A stretch of 64,000 bases of DNA from Flavobacterium sp. CF136 (GTDB lineage: Bacteria; Bacteroidota; Bacteroidia; Flavobacteriales; Flavobacteriaceae): positions 62,001 to 126,000 of the forward strand of contig NZ_AKJZ01000010.1 of the NCBI RefSeq assembly GCF_000282055.1, given 5' to 3'. Position 1 is the stretch's first letter, and every line of letters starts with the position of its first letter. The notes beneath the pieces are model-generated. The model was not told the DNA's origin. It saw nothing but the letters and a program-made list of their open reading frames with translations, and ran no database searches. Both the position numbers and the translations under genes were made by a program. Below, in pieces: positions 25,363 through 33,587 of the stretch.

Positions 25363-26043
25363 ATGAATAATTTTGATTGGTCTCAATTAATTAACCCTGA
25401 ATTTTATATTACTTTAAGTATCGGAGGTTTTCAAATTGGTCTTTTTATTGTTTTGTTTATTGTTTTTGCTGAGACAGGACTTTTCGCAGGTTTTTTTCTA
25501 CCGGGAGATAGTTTGCTTTTTTTGGCAGGAATTTACAGCCGTGACTTAATTCAGAATGTTTTTTATATTCCAAGTGATTTTTTAAATGTGCTTTTGCTTT
25601 CAATTGCTGTAGCAATAATGGGAGTCTTTGGTAATATGACAGGATATTGGTTTGGCGCAAAAAGTGGTTACTATTTGTTTAAAAAAGAAGATACTTTCTG
25701 GTTCAAGAAGAAATACCTTTTACAGTCGAAAGATTTTTTCGAAAAGTATGGAGGTAAAGCAATTATTTATGCAAGGTTTTTACCAATTTTCAGAACATTT
25801 GCTCCAATCATTGCAGGCATAGTTTCTATGGATAAAAAGAAATTCATGTTTTACAATATTTTGAGTTCCTTTTTATGGTCATTTGTATTGATTTTCTCCG
25901 GGCATTACTTATACGGCGTGTTTTTAAAACAAGGAATTGATTTGAAACAACATATTGAATATATTATTGTTATCATCGTAATCATTTCGACATTCCCTGT
26001 TTTATTAAAACTTTTAAAGAAAAGACCAATTGAAAAAATATAG
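25363..26043 (+). CDS. DedA family membrane protein
   Basis: A 226-residue integral membrane protein of the DedA/VTT (SNARE-associated) family, thought to move lipids such as undecaprenyl phosphate or phosphatidylethanolamine across the inner membrane. Family landmarks are FVFAETGLF-like FAETGLFAGFFLPGDSLL in the first re-entrant region (about 30-50), the GYWFGAKSGYYLF motif (about 95-107) and YARFLPIFRTFAPIIAG (about 140-156) in the second re-entrant region, with the conserved R-x-x-P-x-x-R. Four or five hydrophobic segments are seen. The gene stands alone; an imperfect -7 word (TACTTTCA) lies upstream. Confidence 0.92.
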   Translation: MNNFDWSQLINPEFYITLSIGGFQIGLFIVLFIVFAETGLFAGFFLPGDSLLFLAGIYSRDLIQNVFYIPSDFLNVLLLSIAVAIMGVFGNMTGYWFGAKSGYYLFKKEDTFWFKKKYLLQSKDFFEKYGGKAIIYARFLPIFRTFAPIIAGIVSMDKKKFMFYNILSSFLWSFVLIFSGHYLYGVFLKQGIDLKQHIEYIIVIIVIISTFPVLLKLLKKRPIEKI

Positions 26044-26061
26044 TTTTTAATTTATTGAAAA

Positions 26062-26664
26062 CTAAGAATTAATATTTCCGAAAAGATTAAAAATAGATTT
26101 GGTAAAACGTGTTGTAGTAGTATTGCTTTTTTCTTCTACAGTTTCATAATATGAAAAACCTAAAATAATTTTAATCCCGGGAGGAATACTGTTTAAGATA
26201 TCCCTTTTCTGGTCGTCTAAAAGTAATTTTAAACCTGAAATTAGCTGTGCGTTACATTTTAAATAAGATATAATTAATAGGGTTGAAAAATTTAGAACTT
26301 CACGGGCTGTTTCACTTTTTATACCTACCTCATTCGAAATCATTTCGGTAATCCTGGCTTTTTTATTAGTGAAAATCTGTTCTAAAAATGAATTTCCTTC
26401 TAATTTGTAGTTTTCATCGACAGATAAAATTCGGGCAGAAGTAAAATCGATTTCTTTGTAAAATATCGAATTCTGGACAAGTTCAGTCATTTCTTCTAAT
26501 GATTTTTCATCAAAATTATTGTAACATCCCATTAAAACAGTTCCTAATGAAACATCAATTGCTTTGATAAGTAAAGCATCATTTTCATAATAGAATTTGT
26601 TTAATTTAGAAATGACATTTGAAGAAATAAAGCGGCGTAGTTCAATTTGTAGATTTGGGGTCAT
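26062..26664 (-). CDS. DUF937 domain-containing protein
   Basis: A 200-residue, mostly helical protein with no signal peptide. The pattern (VISKLNKFYYENDALLIKAIDVSLGTVLMGC, then FLEQIFTNKKARITEMISNEVGIKSETAREVLNFSTLLIISYL) fits DUF937/YidB-like proteins, which form small helical bundles built from repeated units resembling a saposin-type fold. No catalytic motif is visible and the function of the family is not established. It is monocistronic, convergent with dedA and about 280 bases from the next gene upstream. Confidence 0.75.
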   Translation of the reverse strand: MTPNLQIELRRFISSNVISKLNKFYYENDALLIKAIDVSLGTVLMGCYNNFDEKSLEEMTELVQNSIFYKEIDFTSARILSVDENYKLEGNSFLEQIFTNKKARITEMISNEVGIKSETAREVLNFSTLLIISYLKCNAQLISGLKLLLDDQKRDILNSIPPGIKIILGFSYYETVEEKSNTTTTRFTKSIFNLFGNINS

Positions 26665-26945
26665 AATTGTATTACTGGATTAATTAATATTCGCTGTAAA
26701 TAATCGATTAAATGTGGTATTTTATCGTTTATCGGGATAAAAATATAAAATTTATTAACATATCCAAAAATAAAGTTAAATATTTTGGTTCGTGTTTTTT
26801 TGCAATTTAATGAGCAAAAAAATATATATTCAATAAATATAACTGCTTAGTACTCAAAAGAGAGCAGTAATGATTTAAAAAATATTTTTTACTTTGTGGT
26901 AAAGTTTTTAAAAAATAGGAAAAAGCTTAAATTTAGTTGAAGTAA

Positions 26946-27446
26946 TTAAAACAAAAAACCTCTGTTTTGCCAAATTATATTCAGAAAAAGCCCTAAAAAA
27001 ACAATGCAAAATAAGAAATTTATAAAACTCGATGCTAAAAAACCAAGCAATGATCCCGTTGCTGCTTTTATTGCTCTTTTGTGATTTTTCGAATCGTAAA
27101 TTATTTCCCCAACAAAAGCACCAACAAAAGGTCCAATAATTACTCCAAACGGAATAGGAGCAAAAATACCAATAATTAAACCAATGTTAGTCCCCCAAAC
27201 ACCGTAAGAACTGCCACCAAAGTGTTTTGTTCCTTTTGCCGGGATGGTATAATCTAAAATCGTAATAACAATCGTAATTATAAAAGTAATACCTAAAACC
27301 CAGTAATTATTTTCAACTGCTTTTGTCAGATACAGTAATAATAAACCAACCCAACAACTGGATAAACCCGGTAAAACAGGTATGAAACTGCCAAAAATGC
27401 CAATAATCATGCATATAAAACCTAATAATACTAACAGTAAATCCAT
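26946..27446 (-). CDS. DUF456 domain-containing membrane protein
   Basis: A 166-residue polytopic membrane protein. Hydrophobic helices lie at about 1-22, 30-45, 50-66, 85-120 (glycine-rich: GTNIGLIIGIFAPIPFGVIIGPFVGAFVGE) and 135-160. The PVLPGLSSCWVGLL segment and the small-residue-rich central helix are typical of DUF456, a family of unknown function with internal glycine-zipper-like segments. It lies alone between DUF937 and a lipoprotein gene on the opposite strand. Between it and the lipoprotein gene are 253 AT-rich bases in which I see no supported feature. Confidence 0.8.
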   Translation of the reverse strand: MDLLLVLLGFICMIIGIFGSFIPVLPGLSSCWVGLLLLYLTKAVENNYWVLGITFIITIVITILDYTIPAKGTKHFGGSSYGVWGTNIGLIIGIFAPIPFGVIIGPFVGAFVGEIIYDSKNHKRAIKAATGSLLGFLASSFINFLFCIVFLGLFLNIIWQNRGFLF

Positions 27447-27699
27447 AATATTTTTTGTAAATTTGAAATTAGCGCTCTATTTAGAACAGCATTTATAAAA
27501 GTAATAAGAAAAAAGTTGTAATTTCTATAGCAAGAAAATTGATACCACTTTTTTGAATTAAAATAATGATTATAATGTTCTTTCCAAGGGAAAATAAATT
27601 TCACAGAAAAATCTGAAGATTTTTGAGATACTAAAATTTCCAAAAAATATATCGTATTTTTATACCATAATATTAGTTTAGTCAATCAACATCAAGATC

Positions 27700-28185
27700 T
27701 TGAAACAGTTTTTTCCTCTTTTAGCTTTTTTATTTTTTAATTCTTGTCAATATTTTGACAAGCAGGTTCCTTCTGAAAAAGTATTACTTCAAAAAGAATT
27801 AAAATCTATCAACTGGAATGAAGTTGATGAATACCCCTCTGTTGCAGATTGCGAAAAGGTCAGTGATAAAAAACAGCGTCAACAATGTTTTTTTGAGGTT
27901 ATGTCGAAACTTATTCAGGAAAAATTAGATCTCGATACACTTTCTATCTTATATCCTGAGTTAGATACTATAGAAGTTAAAGTGACTGTGTTTCCAAACT
28001 CTACGATGAAATTCGAACCACTATTTCCTAAAGATTCTGTGGCTTACGATACCATAAAAATAGACAGTATCCTTCATGCTCGTTTAGTTGATTTCCCAAA
28101 AGTAAATCCTGCTATCAAACGCGGAATTCCGGTAAAAACACAATTTGTTCTGCCTGTAATCCTAAAAGAAAAAAGCGACAAATAG
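27700..28185 (+). CDS. lipoprotein with a TonB-C-terminus-like tail
   Basis: A 161-residue protein read from a TTG start at 27700 (no in-frame ATG upstream). Residues 1-16 are a lipoprotein signal with FNSCQY (Cys16). An acidic, cysteine-containing middle (VADCEKVSDKKQRQQCFFEV) follows. The C-terminal part (DTIEVKVTVFPNSTMKF to FPKVNPAIKRGIPVKTQFVLPV) resembles the strand-helix-strand end of TonB energy transducers in Bacteroidota, which end with a similar RGxPVxxxFxLPV pattern. Anchoring by lipid in place of a membrane helix would prevent normal TonB action, so it may be a TonB decoy or an adaptor; this is inference. Confidence 0.65.
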   Translation: MKQFFPLLAFLFFNSCQYFDKQVPSEKVLLQKELKSINWNEVDEYPSVADCEKVSDKKQRQQCFFEVMSKLIQEKLDLDTLSILYPELDTIEVKVTVFPNSTMKFEPLFPKDSVAYDTIKIDSILHARLVDFPKVNPAIKRGIPVKTQFVLPVILKEKSDK

Positions 28186-28215
28186 ATTATCTTAAATTGC
28201 AATCAGTCTGTCTAT

Positions 28216-28299
28216 GAGGAGCTATTTCCAGCTGTCCGCTATATCTTTTTATTTTTAAAGAAAAAATAAAAAGGATGCCGCTTCCATCTGGGCTAGGGC
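28216..28299. repeat. dispersed intergenic repeat with internal stem-loop
   Basis: An 84-base element between two convergent genes. It begins GAGGAGCTATTTCCAGC and ends CATCTGGGCTAGGGC. Its centre is a 12-base inverted repeat, CTTTTTATTTTT with AAAAATAAAAAG. It matches, from memory, a repeat family found between convergent genes in Flavobacterium. The stem followed by T or A runs could terminate transcription from both sides. Confidence 0.6.
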
Positions 28300-28317
28300 T
28301 TTGGTTTCACAAGAAAA

Positions 28318-29421
28318 TTACACTTTAAAACGTCGTTCCTTCCATTCATAAGAACCAAATAAACTATACAAAGCCACCGTACTGCTAAAAAAAGGATACA
28401 CCAGACTACTTAAAATAAAGTGTTTTATTCGGGTGTTTTTCAAAAATTGATTTGTAATATAAAGTAATATAAAATCAACGACAAACTTCAAAAAAGTGAA
28501 TAAGGCTAAAAGCTGCCAGGACCAAATTCCAAAAAGAAAAAATATAAATCCAATCACAAAACACAAGTTTCCAAAGAAAACAATCAATCCTGACAACTTA
28601 CCAAAATTGCTTTGATAGGAACTCGTTTTAGCAGCCCAGCGTACTCTTTGGTGAAATAATGATTTCCAATCCTGAGTTGGTTTTGTACTGACAATCGATT
28701 CTTTGGCTTTTAAATAATGAACTTCATTTGGGAATAAATTTGCCGCTTTTTGCAGTAAAAAAACATCATCACCGCTGGCAATTTTATTGTTTCCTTCAAA
28801 ACCATTTAGCTTTTCGAACAATGTTTTCTTGTAAGCAAAATTAGCCCCGTTGCACATAAAAGCTTTTTTGATTCCGAAACTTCCTATCGTTGCGCCTTGC
28901 AGGCTAGTAAGATCTAATTGCTGAAAATGATGCAAAAATGAATTTTCACAATTATAAGTAACTGCGCCGGCAAGCATAGAAACCTGATTTTCCTGAATAT
29001 AATTATCAAAAGTCAATAGCCAATTTTCAGGTACAATACAATCGGCATCTGTTGTAATAACCCAATTGGTTTTTACATATTTCATCGCAGTCGAAATAGC
29101 ATCTTTTTTTGGAGAAGATGAAATTCGGATATTATCAATTATTGTAATCTGAAGTTTGAAATTTGAAACTTGAAATTTTTCAAGAGAATCATCATCAACC
29201 AAAACTACTTCAAACAAATCGATTGGGTAATTAAGCTTGGAAAAACTGATTAAAAGATTAGGTAAATTTTCTGCTTCATTTCTAAACGGAACTATAATCG
29301 TGAAGCTGGTTCGAGGTTCCAAACCCTTTTTTTTATATTTTTTTACTCTGGTAAAACCATAAACAAGCAGGCCGATTGTAATCACGTAAATTTTTAATAT
29401 GATGAACAAAACCAGACTCAT
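28318..29421 (-). CDS. family 2 glycosyltransferase, membrane-bound
   Basis: A 367-residue processive-type GT2 enzyme. A leading membrane helix (about 1-20) is followed by the GT-A domain: FTIIVPFRNEAENLPNLL at about 40-57, the nucleotide-binding VVLVDDDS, the metal-binding DADC near 120 (TTDADCIVP), and ASGDDVFLLQKA with the Q/RxxRW-like FHQRVRWAAKT. Three or four C-terminal membrane helices (about 270-350) follow. It probably adds a sugar to a lipid carrier at the inner membrane. It overlaps the upstream flippase-like gene by four bases; together they resemble glycolipid synthesis and transport pairs. Confidence 0.88.
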   Translation of the reverse strand: MSLVLFIILKIYVITIGLLVYGFTRVKKYKKKGLEPRTSFTIIVPFRNEAENLPNLLISFSKLNYPIDLFEVVLVDDDSLEKFQVSNFKLQITIIDNIRISSSPKKDAISTAMKYVKTNWVITTDADCIVPENWLLTFDNYIQENQVSMLAGAVTYNCENSFLHHFQQLDLTSLQGATIGSFGIKKAFMCNGANFAYKKTLFEKLNGFEGNNKIASGDDVFLLQKAANLFPNEVHYLKAKESIVSTKPTQDWKSLFHQRVRWAAKTSSYQSNFGKLSGLIVFFGNLCFVIGFIFFLFGIWSWQLLALFTFLKFVVDFILLYITNQFLKNTRIKHFILSSLVYPFFSSTVALYSLFGSYEWKERRFKV

Positions 29422-30344
29422 TTTGCAATTTTAGTTTTAAAATTCAACACATAATAACTTCCAAAAATCACCGGTAGAACAACATTTAAAAACCACATTA
29501 AGGTCGAGATAAAAACGACAATCCATTCGTTTACGCCTAAAATTCCGAAGAAATAAATGGCAACACTTCCCTTTACTGCAAAATCTAAAAATTGAAAAGT
29601 AGGTAATGAAGAAGCTAAAAAGTAAACTACCGAAATTGTAGCAATTAACGTAAAATAAGACAAATCAACATCAAAAGCCAGAAACAAAAAGTAATACTGA
29701 TGTGAAAAAACCAAATAACGGCAAATGCCCAAAAGAATATTTTTTTGATGAATTGGCTTTGATATTTCATTAATCTTATGAAGTAGTTTCTCTATCGAAT
29801 AACCTTTGATTTTTATTTTTTTAAAAAAGAAAGAAAATAGAAAAAAGAGAATAGATATTCCGATTATTGCTAAAACCCATTTCCAGTATCCGAGTATTAA
29901 TAAGCCAATTGTTCCGAAGACAACCGTTAAAATCATTTGGATTCCATTGCAGATCAAATTTAAGAAAACTACTTTTTTGGCTTCTGATTTTGGGTAAAAT
30001 AATGCTTTTCCTGCATACTCTCCCAAACCATTTGGTGTAAAAATTCCTGCTGTCAAAGCTGCCAGAACTTCTCTTGTTGCATCTGAAACTGAAATTTCAT
30101 TAATAACTTTGGCAAGATTCTGCCATTTCAGGATTTCGAAATACCGATTTAGAACACTCAAAAGCAAAATGAATGAAATTCCTAAAACGGATTGGTTTTT
30201 ACGAAATAAAGTAATGAATTTCTGCCAGTCGAGTTTTTCATTGTGTGCCAATTGATCATAAATAAAATAAAATGCGCCGCCAACAATCAAAAGTTTGACC
30301 AGAAGAACGAGGAATTGTTTAGCTTTGTGAGGAATTGAAATCAT
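29418..30344 (-). CDS. lysylphosphatidylglycerol synthase TM-region family (YbhN/UPF0104) membrane protein
   Basis: A 308-residue protein with about eight membrane helices. The segments LLSVLNRYFEILKWQNL, TAGIFTPNGLGEYAGKAL and LPTFQFLDFAVKGSVAIYF match the flippase-like transmembrane domain shared by MprF and the YbhN family (AglD-type). Such proteins are thought to move lipids or lipid-linked sugars. It overlaps the downstream glycosyltransferase gene by four bases, so the two are translationally coupled and likely act on the same lipid. The identity of that lipid cannot be read from the sequence. Confidence 0.85.
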   Translation of the reverse strand: MISIPHKAKQFLVLLVKLLIVGGAFYFIYDQLAHNEKLDWQKFITLFRKNQSVLGISFILLLSVLNRYFEILKWQNLAKVINEISVSDATREVLAALTAGIFTPNGLGEYAGKALFYPKSEAKKVVFLNLICNGIQMILTVVFGTIGLLILGYWKWVLAIIGISILFFLFSFFFKKIKIKGYSIEKLLHKINEISKPIHQKNILLGICRYLVFSHQYYFLFLAFDVDLSYFTLIATISVVYFLASSLPTFQFLDFAVKGSVAIYFFGILGVNEWIVVFISTLMWFLNVVLPVIFGSYYVLNFKTKIAK

Positions 30345-30382
30345 GCTGCAAAGTAAAGGAAACTATTGCAAAAAAGCTATTT

Positions 30383-30448
30383 CGCAAAGATTCACGAAGC
30401 AGTCACAAAGATAGTCAGCGAGATTAAAAAACTTTGTGAATCTCTGTG
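30383..30448. repeat. imperfect inverted repeat upstream of ruvC
   Basis: CGCAAAGATTCACGAAG and CTTTGTGAATCTCTGTG form an imperfect inverted pair with a spacer of about 32 bases. The word CGCAAAGA recurs in the repeat cluster at 62 kb (TCGCAAAGACGCC). It looks like a member of the same dispersed family. Confidence 0.5.
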
Positions 30449-30485
30449 TGTAACTTGGTGATACTTTATGTAACTCAAATAAAAA

Positions 30486-31040
30486 ATGACAAAAGAACGC
30501 ATCATATTAGGGATTGACCCGGGAACAACAATCATGGGTTTTGGATTGATTAAAGTCACCAATAAAAAAATGGAATTTTTGCAGCTCAACGAACTGCAAT
30601 TGTCAAAATATGACAATCATTACCAGAAACTTAAAATCATTTTTGAACGTACTATCGAATTAATCGAAACACATCATCCCGACGAAATTGCTATCGAAGC
30701 TCCCTTTTTTGGTAAAAACGTACAATCAATGCTGAAACTTGGACGCGCACAAGGCGTTGCCATGGCTGCAGGACTTTCGAGAGATATCCCGATTACGGAA
30801 TACGAACCTAAAAAGATTAAAATGGCTATTACCGGAAACGGAAATGCCAGTAAAGAGCAGGTAGCCAAAATGTTGCAACAGCTTTTAGGCTTAAAAGAGT
30901 TACCTAAAAATCTCGATTCTACAGACGGTTTGGCGGCAGCCGTTTGTCACTTTTTTAATTCCGGAAAAATTGTGGCCGGTAAAAGTTATTCGGGTTGGGA
31001 TGCTTTTGTGAAACAGAATGAAGATAAGGTTAGAAAATGA
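30486..31040 (+). CDS. ruvC: crossover junction endodeoxyribonuclease RuvC
   Basis: A 184-residue Holliday junction resolvase with an RNase H fold. Catalytic acids are in place: Asp11 in LGIDPGTT, Glu71 in EIAIEAPFF and the C-terminal pair in [14 protein letters not shown] (Asp about 147 and 150). RuvC dimers cut four-way junctions positioned by RuvAB during recombination repair. No ruvA or ruvB is nearby, as is common. It is followed by an inverted-repeat element and then hemW. Confidence 0.96.
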   Translation: MTKERIILGIDPGTTIMGFGLIKVTNKKMEFLQLNELQLSKYDNHYQKLKIIFERTIELIETHHPDEIAIEAPFFGKNVQSMLKLGRAQGVAMAAGLSRDIPITEYEPKKIKMAITGNGNASKEQVAKMLQQLLGLKELPKNLDSTDGLAAAVCHFFNSGKIVAGKSYSGWDAFVKQNEDKVRK

Positions 31041-31043
31041 GAT

Positions 31044-31171
31044 AATGTGTCAATTAGAAAATTTGATAATCCTTGAATTGATATTTTATGAAAAATATTC
31101 AATATTCTTTTAATTTTTTCATTCTCTGATTGACCAATTATGATAGTATCTAATTTTCTAATTGACACATT
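31044..31171. repeat. 20-base perfect inverted repeat between ruvC and hemW
   Basis: AATGTGTCAATTAGAAAATT (31044-31063) recurs inverted at 31152-31171, with an 88-base AT-rich interior. Flanking TAGAAAAT and TTTCTA extend the similarity imperfectly. The whole fills the gap between ruvC and hemW and has no coding capacity. It looks like a pair of oppositely oriented copies of a short dispersed repeat, not a CRISPR or IS. Confidence 0.65.
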
Positions 31172-31186
31172 TTCTAATTAAAAAAA

Positions 31187-32344
31187 ATGAGCGGTATCTA
31201 CATTCATATTCCTTTTTGCAAGCAGGCTTGCCATTATTGTGACTTTCATTTTTCGACTTCGATGAAAAAGAAAGATGAGATGGTTTTGGCTTTAGCCAAA
31301 GAAATCCAGCTACGTAAAAATGAGTTCGCTAACGAAATTGTAGAAACCATTTATTTCGGAGGCGGAACTCCTTCTGTCCTGGAGAATTCGGAGTTGAAGT
31401 TTTTGATTGATACAGTTTATGAAAATTATAAAGTCTCTGAAAATCCGGAAATTACACTTGAAGCCAATCCTGATGATTTAACTGATTTGTCAGTTCGAGC
31501 GGAGTCGAGAACTATTTTTGAAAATTATCGTGAAATAGGAATCAACCGATTAAGCATCGGAATTCAGTCTTTTTTTGAAGAAGATTTAAAGATGATGAAT
31601 CGCGCTCATAATTCGGCGGAAGCCATAAAATGTTTACAAGAAGCCATTAAATATTTTGATAATATTTCACTCGATTTAATTTACGGAATTCCCGGAATGA
31701 ACGATGAAATGTGGAAACAAAATATTGAAACAGCCTTAAGTTTCGGGATTCCGCATATTTCAAGCTATGCCCTGACGGTTGAGCCTAAAACAGCTTTAAA
31801 AAAACTGATTGATACCGGAAAAATTGCTGAACCTCAAGACGAGGTGGCTTCGAATCATTTTATGATTTTAGTTGATACACTTCAAAAAAATGGTTTTATT
31901 CATTATGAATTATCCAATTTTGGTAAAGAGAATTATTTCTCCAAAAATAATTCTGCCTATTGGCTTGGCAAAAAATATATCGGAATTGGTCCTTCGGCAC
32001 ATAGTTACGATGGCGAAAAAAGAGGTTGGAATGTAGCAAATAATTCACTTTATCTAAAATCTATTCAAGATGATATTCTGCCAATAGAAACTGAAATATT
32101 ATCTAAATCAGATCGTTATAACGAATATATTATGACGGGTTTACGAACTATTTGGGGTGTTTCTTTAGAAAGAATCGAAAATGAGTTTGGTTCTGAATAT
32201 TTAGATTATCTGAATAAACAAGCACAGAAATTCTTAAATGACGAATTAGTTTATATTTCAGATAATATTTTAAGACCAACTGCAAAAGGAAAATTTTTGA
32301 CTGATGGAATAGCAAGTGATTTGTTTTATCTAAATTTGGAATAG
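31187..32344 (+). CDS. hemW: radical SAM heme chaperone HemW
   Basis: A 385-residue radical SAM protein of the HemN-like HemW branch, which binds heme and delivers it to respiratory proteins. The Fe-S site is Cys11-x3-Cys15-x2-Cys18 in PFCKQACHYCDF. Then come YFGGGTPSVL, LEANPDDL and GINRLSIGIQSF, and a C-terminal HemN-type domain. It lacks the N-terminal extension of true HemN. Residues 102-109 (SVRAESRT) form an extra insertion between LTDL and the helix ending GINRLS; the bases encoding it match a dispersed palindromic repeat (see 31488-31513). The insertion is in frame and the rest of the gene is intact. Confidence 0.92.
   Translation: MSGIYIHIPFCKQACHYCDFHFSTSMKKKDEMVLALAKEIQLRKNEFANEIVETIYFGGGTPSVLENSELKFLIDTVYENYKVSENPEITLEANPDDLTDLSVRAESRTIFENYREIGINRLSIGIQSFFEEDLKMMNRAHNSAEAIKCLQEAIKYFDNISLDLIYGIPGMNDEMWKQNIETALSFGIPHISSYALTVEPKTALKKLIDTGKIAEPQDEVASNHFMILVDTLQKNGFIHYELSNFGKENYFSKNNSAYWLGKKYIGIGPSAHSYDGEKRGWNVANNSLYLKSIQDDILPIETEILSKSDRYNEYIMTGLRTIWGVSLERIENEFGSEYLDYLNKQAQKFLNDELVYISDNILRPTAKGKFLTDGIASDLFYLNLE
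31488..31513. repeat. dispersed palindromic repeat inside hemW
   Basis: This 26-base segment (core CAGTTCGAGCGGAGTCGAGA) matches the intergenic element at 61995-62020 in 21 of 26 positions and is an imperfect palindrome (AGTTCGA with TCGAgAACT). It lies in frame within hemW and encodes SVRAESRT. Confidence 0.7.
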
Positions 32345-32391
32345 ATTTTTACCACAAAGTATATTAAGGAAGAAAATTAAAACCAGAATTT

Positions 32392-33189
32392 GTGAAAGCT
32401 ACGATTCAACATAAAAATCAAATATTCGAAATTGACTTATCAAAACCCATTGATATTTCGATTCCGTTAACGAATACTGATGAAAATCCGATTGCCTGGT
32501 ATATTGAAAAACCAATTATTGAACCTGTAGTTTTTGGAGATTGGATCGGGAAAGTTTCTGAAGGGAAATCATCAACGAATTTTAATAATATTTTTTTCAA
32601 TCCACACGGACACGGGACGCACACCGAATGTTTAGGACATATTACAAATGATTTTTACAGTATTAATCAATCTTTAAAACAGTTTTTCTTTTTGGCCAGA
32701 TTGATTACTGTTGAACCTGAAACGATTGGAGAAGACTTGGTTATTACTAAAGATCAAATTCAAAAAGCAATGAGCATTTTGACTTCGCACAATGTGACAA
32801 CTTCGGCTGGTATTATAGTCGAAGCTTTAATTATTAGAACGCTTCCGAATCAAAAAGAAAAGAAATCAAGAAAATATTCGAATACAAATCCACCTTATTT
32901 GTCTGAAGATGCTGCTATTTTTATCCGAGAAAGCGAAATAGAGCATTTATTAATCGATTTGCCAAGTGTTGATAAAGAACATGACGAAGGAAAATTATTG
33001 GCGCATAAGGCATTCTGGAATGTACAAGACACGCTTCATTTAAATCCTGATGCACGCCTAAATGCAACAATTACTGAAATGATTTTTGTTATCGACGAAG
33101 TTAAAGACGGTGATTATATTCTGAATTTACAAATTGCTTCGTTTGAGAATGACGCAAGTCCATCAAAACCTGTTTTATATAAAATATGA
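32392..33189 (+). CDS. cyclase family (kynurenine formamidase-like) hydrolase
   Basis: A 265-residue metal-dependent hydrolase of the cyclase/KynB superfamily. It starts at GTG 32392. The metal-binding signature HGHGTHTECLGH corresponds to the family HxGTHxDxPxH motif, with Glu in place of the usual Asp and Leu-Gly in place of the usual Pro. A C-terminal IDLPSVD and the HKAFWN segment supply the remaining active-site residues. Family members hydrolyse N-formylkynurenine or related amides. No other kynurenine-pathway gene is nearby, so the substrate is uncertain. It overlaps the following GNAT gene by four bases. Confidence 0.82.
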   Translation: MKATIQHKNQIFEIDLSKPIDISIPLTNTDENPIAWYIEKPIIEPVVFGDWIGKVSEGKSSTNFNNIFFNPHGHGTHTECLGHITNDFYSINQSLKQFFFLARLITVEPETIGEDLVITKDQIQKAMSILTSHNVTTSAGIIVEALIIRTLPNQKEKKSRKYSNTNPPYLSEDAAIFIRESEIEHLLIDLPSVDKEHDEGKLLAHKAFWNVQDTLHLNPDARLNATITEMIFVIDEVKDGDYILNLQIASFENDASPSKPVLYKI

Positions 33190-33587
33190 TTACTGTTTCG
33201 ACTGATAAAAGTAAACTTGATGTTCCGTTTATTCAAGATTTTTTAAAAGATATTTATTGGGCTGCGGGACGTACAATAGAAGAAGTGCAAAGAACAATTG
33301 ATGCTTCAGTTTGCTTTGGAATTTATCTTGATGACAAGCAAATTGGCTTTGCACGAGTGATAACCGACTATGTGGTTTTTGGTTATGTTATGGATGTTTT
33401 TATTGCCGAAGAACATCGAGGAAAAGGTTATTCTTCTATTTTAATTGAAAATATGATGAATGAACCACAATTAAAAGAAATTAAAATCTGGAGATTGGCA
33501 ACGACCGATGCTCATTTTTTATATAAGAAATTTGGATTTACAGTATTAAATCATCCTGAAAAAATGATGGAAAAAGTAGTGAAATGA
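33186..33587 (+). CDS. GNAT family N-acetyltransferase
   Basis: A 133-residue acyltransferase of the GNAT fold. The acetyl-CoA-binding motif is VFIAEEHRGKGYSSILIENMM (R/Q-x-x-G-x-G/A as HRGKGYS), followed by WRLATTDAHFLYKKFGF, the usual beta-bulge and C-terminal YxxxGF. The length is typical of a single-domain member. The substrate is unknown. Four-base overlaps with the cyclase gene before it and the DUF4260 gene after it show a tightly packed operon. Confidence 0.88.
   Translation: MITVSTDKSKLDVPFIQDFLKDIYWAAGRTIEEVQRTIDASVCFGIYLDDKQIGFARVITDYVVFGYVMDVFIAEEHRGKGYSSILIENMMNEPQLKEIKIWRLATTDAHFLYKKFGFTVLNHPEKMMEKVVK

Noticed and set aside
27431..27685. 84-codon minus-strand reading frame overlapping the DUF456 start
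   Set aside because: Overlaps a well-supported gene start, has an aromatic-rich sequence typical of translated AT-rich spacer, and no homology pattern or promoter.
31041..31186. Possible CRISPR or IS end
   Set aside because: Only one pair of inverted copies, no spacers, no cas gene and no transposase nearby.
31187..32344. Possible frameshift or assembly error in hemW around residues 100-110
   Set aside because: The frame is open and the conserved blocks on both sides are in the same frame. The extra residues are explained by the dispersed repeat.
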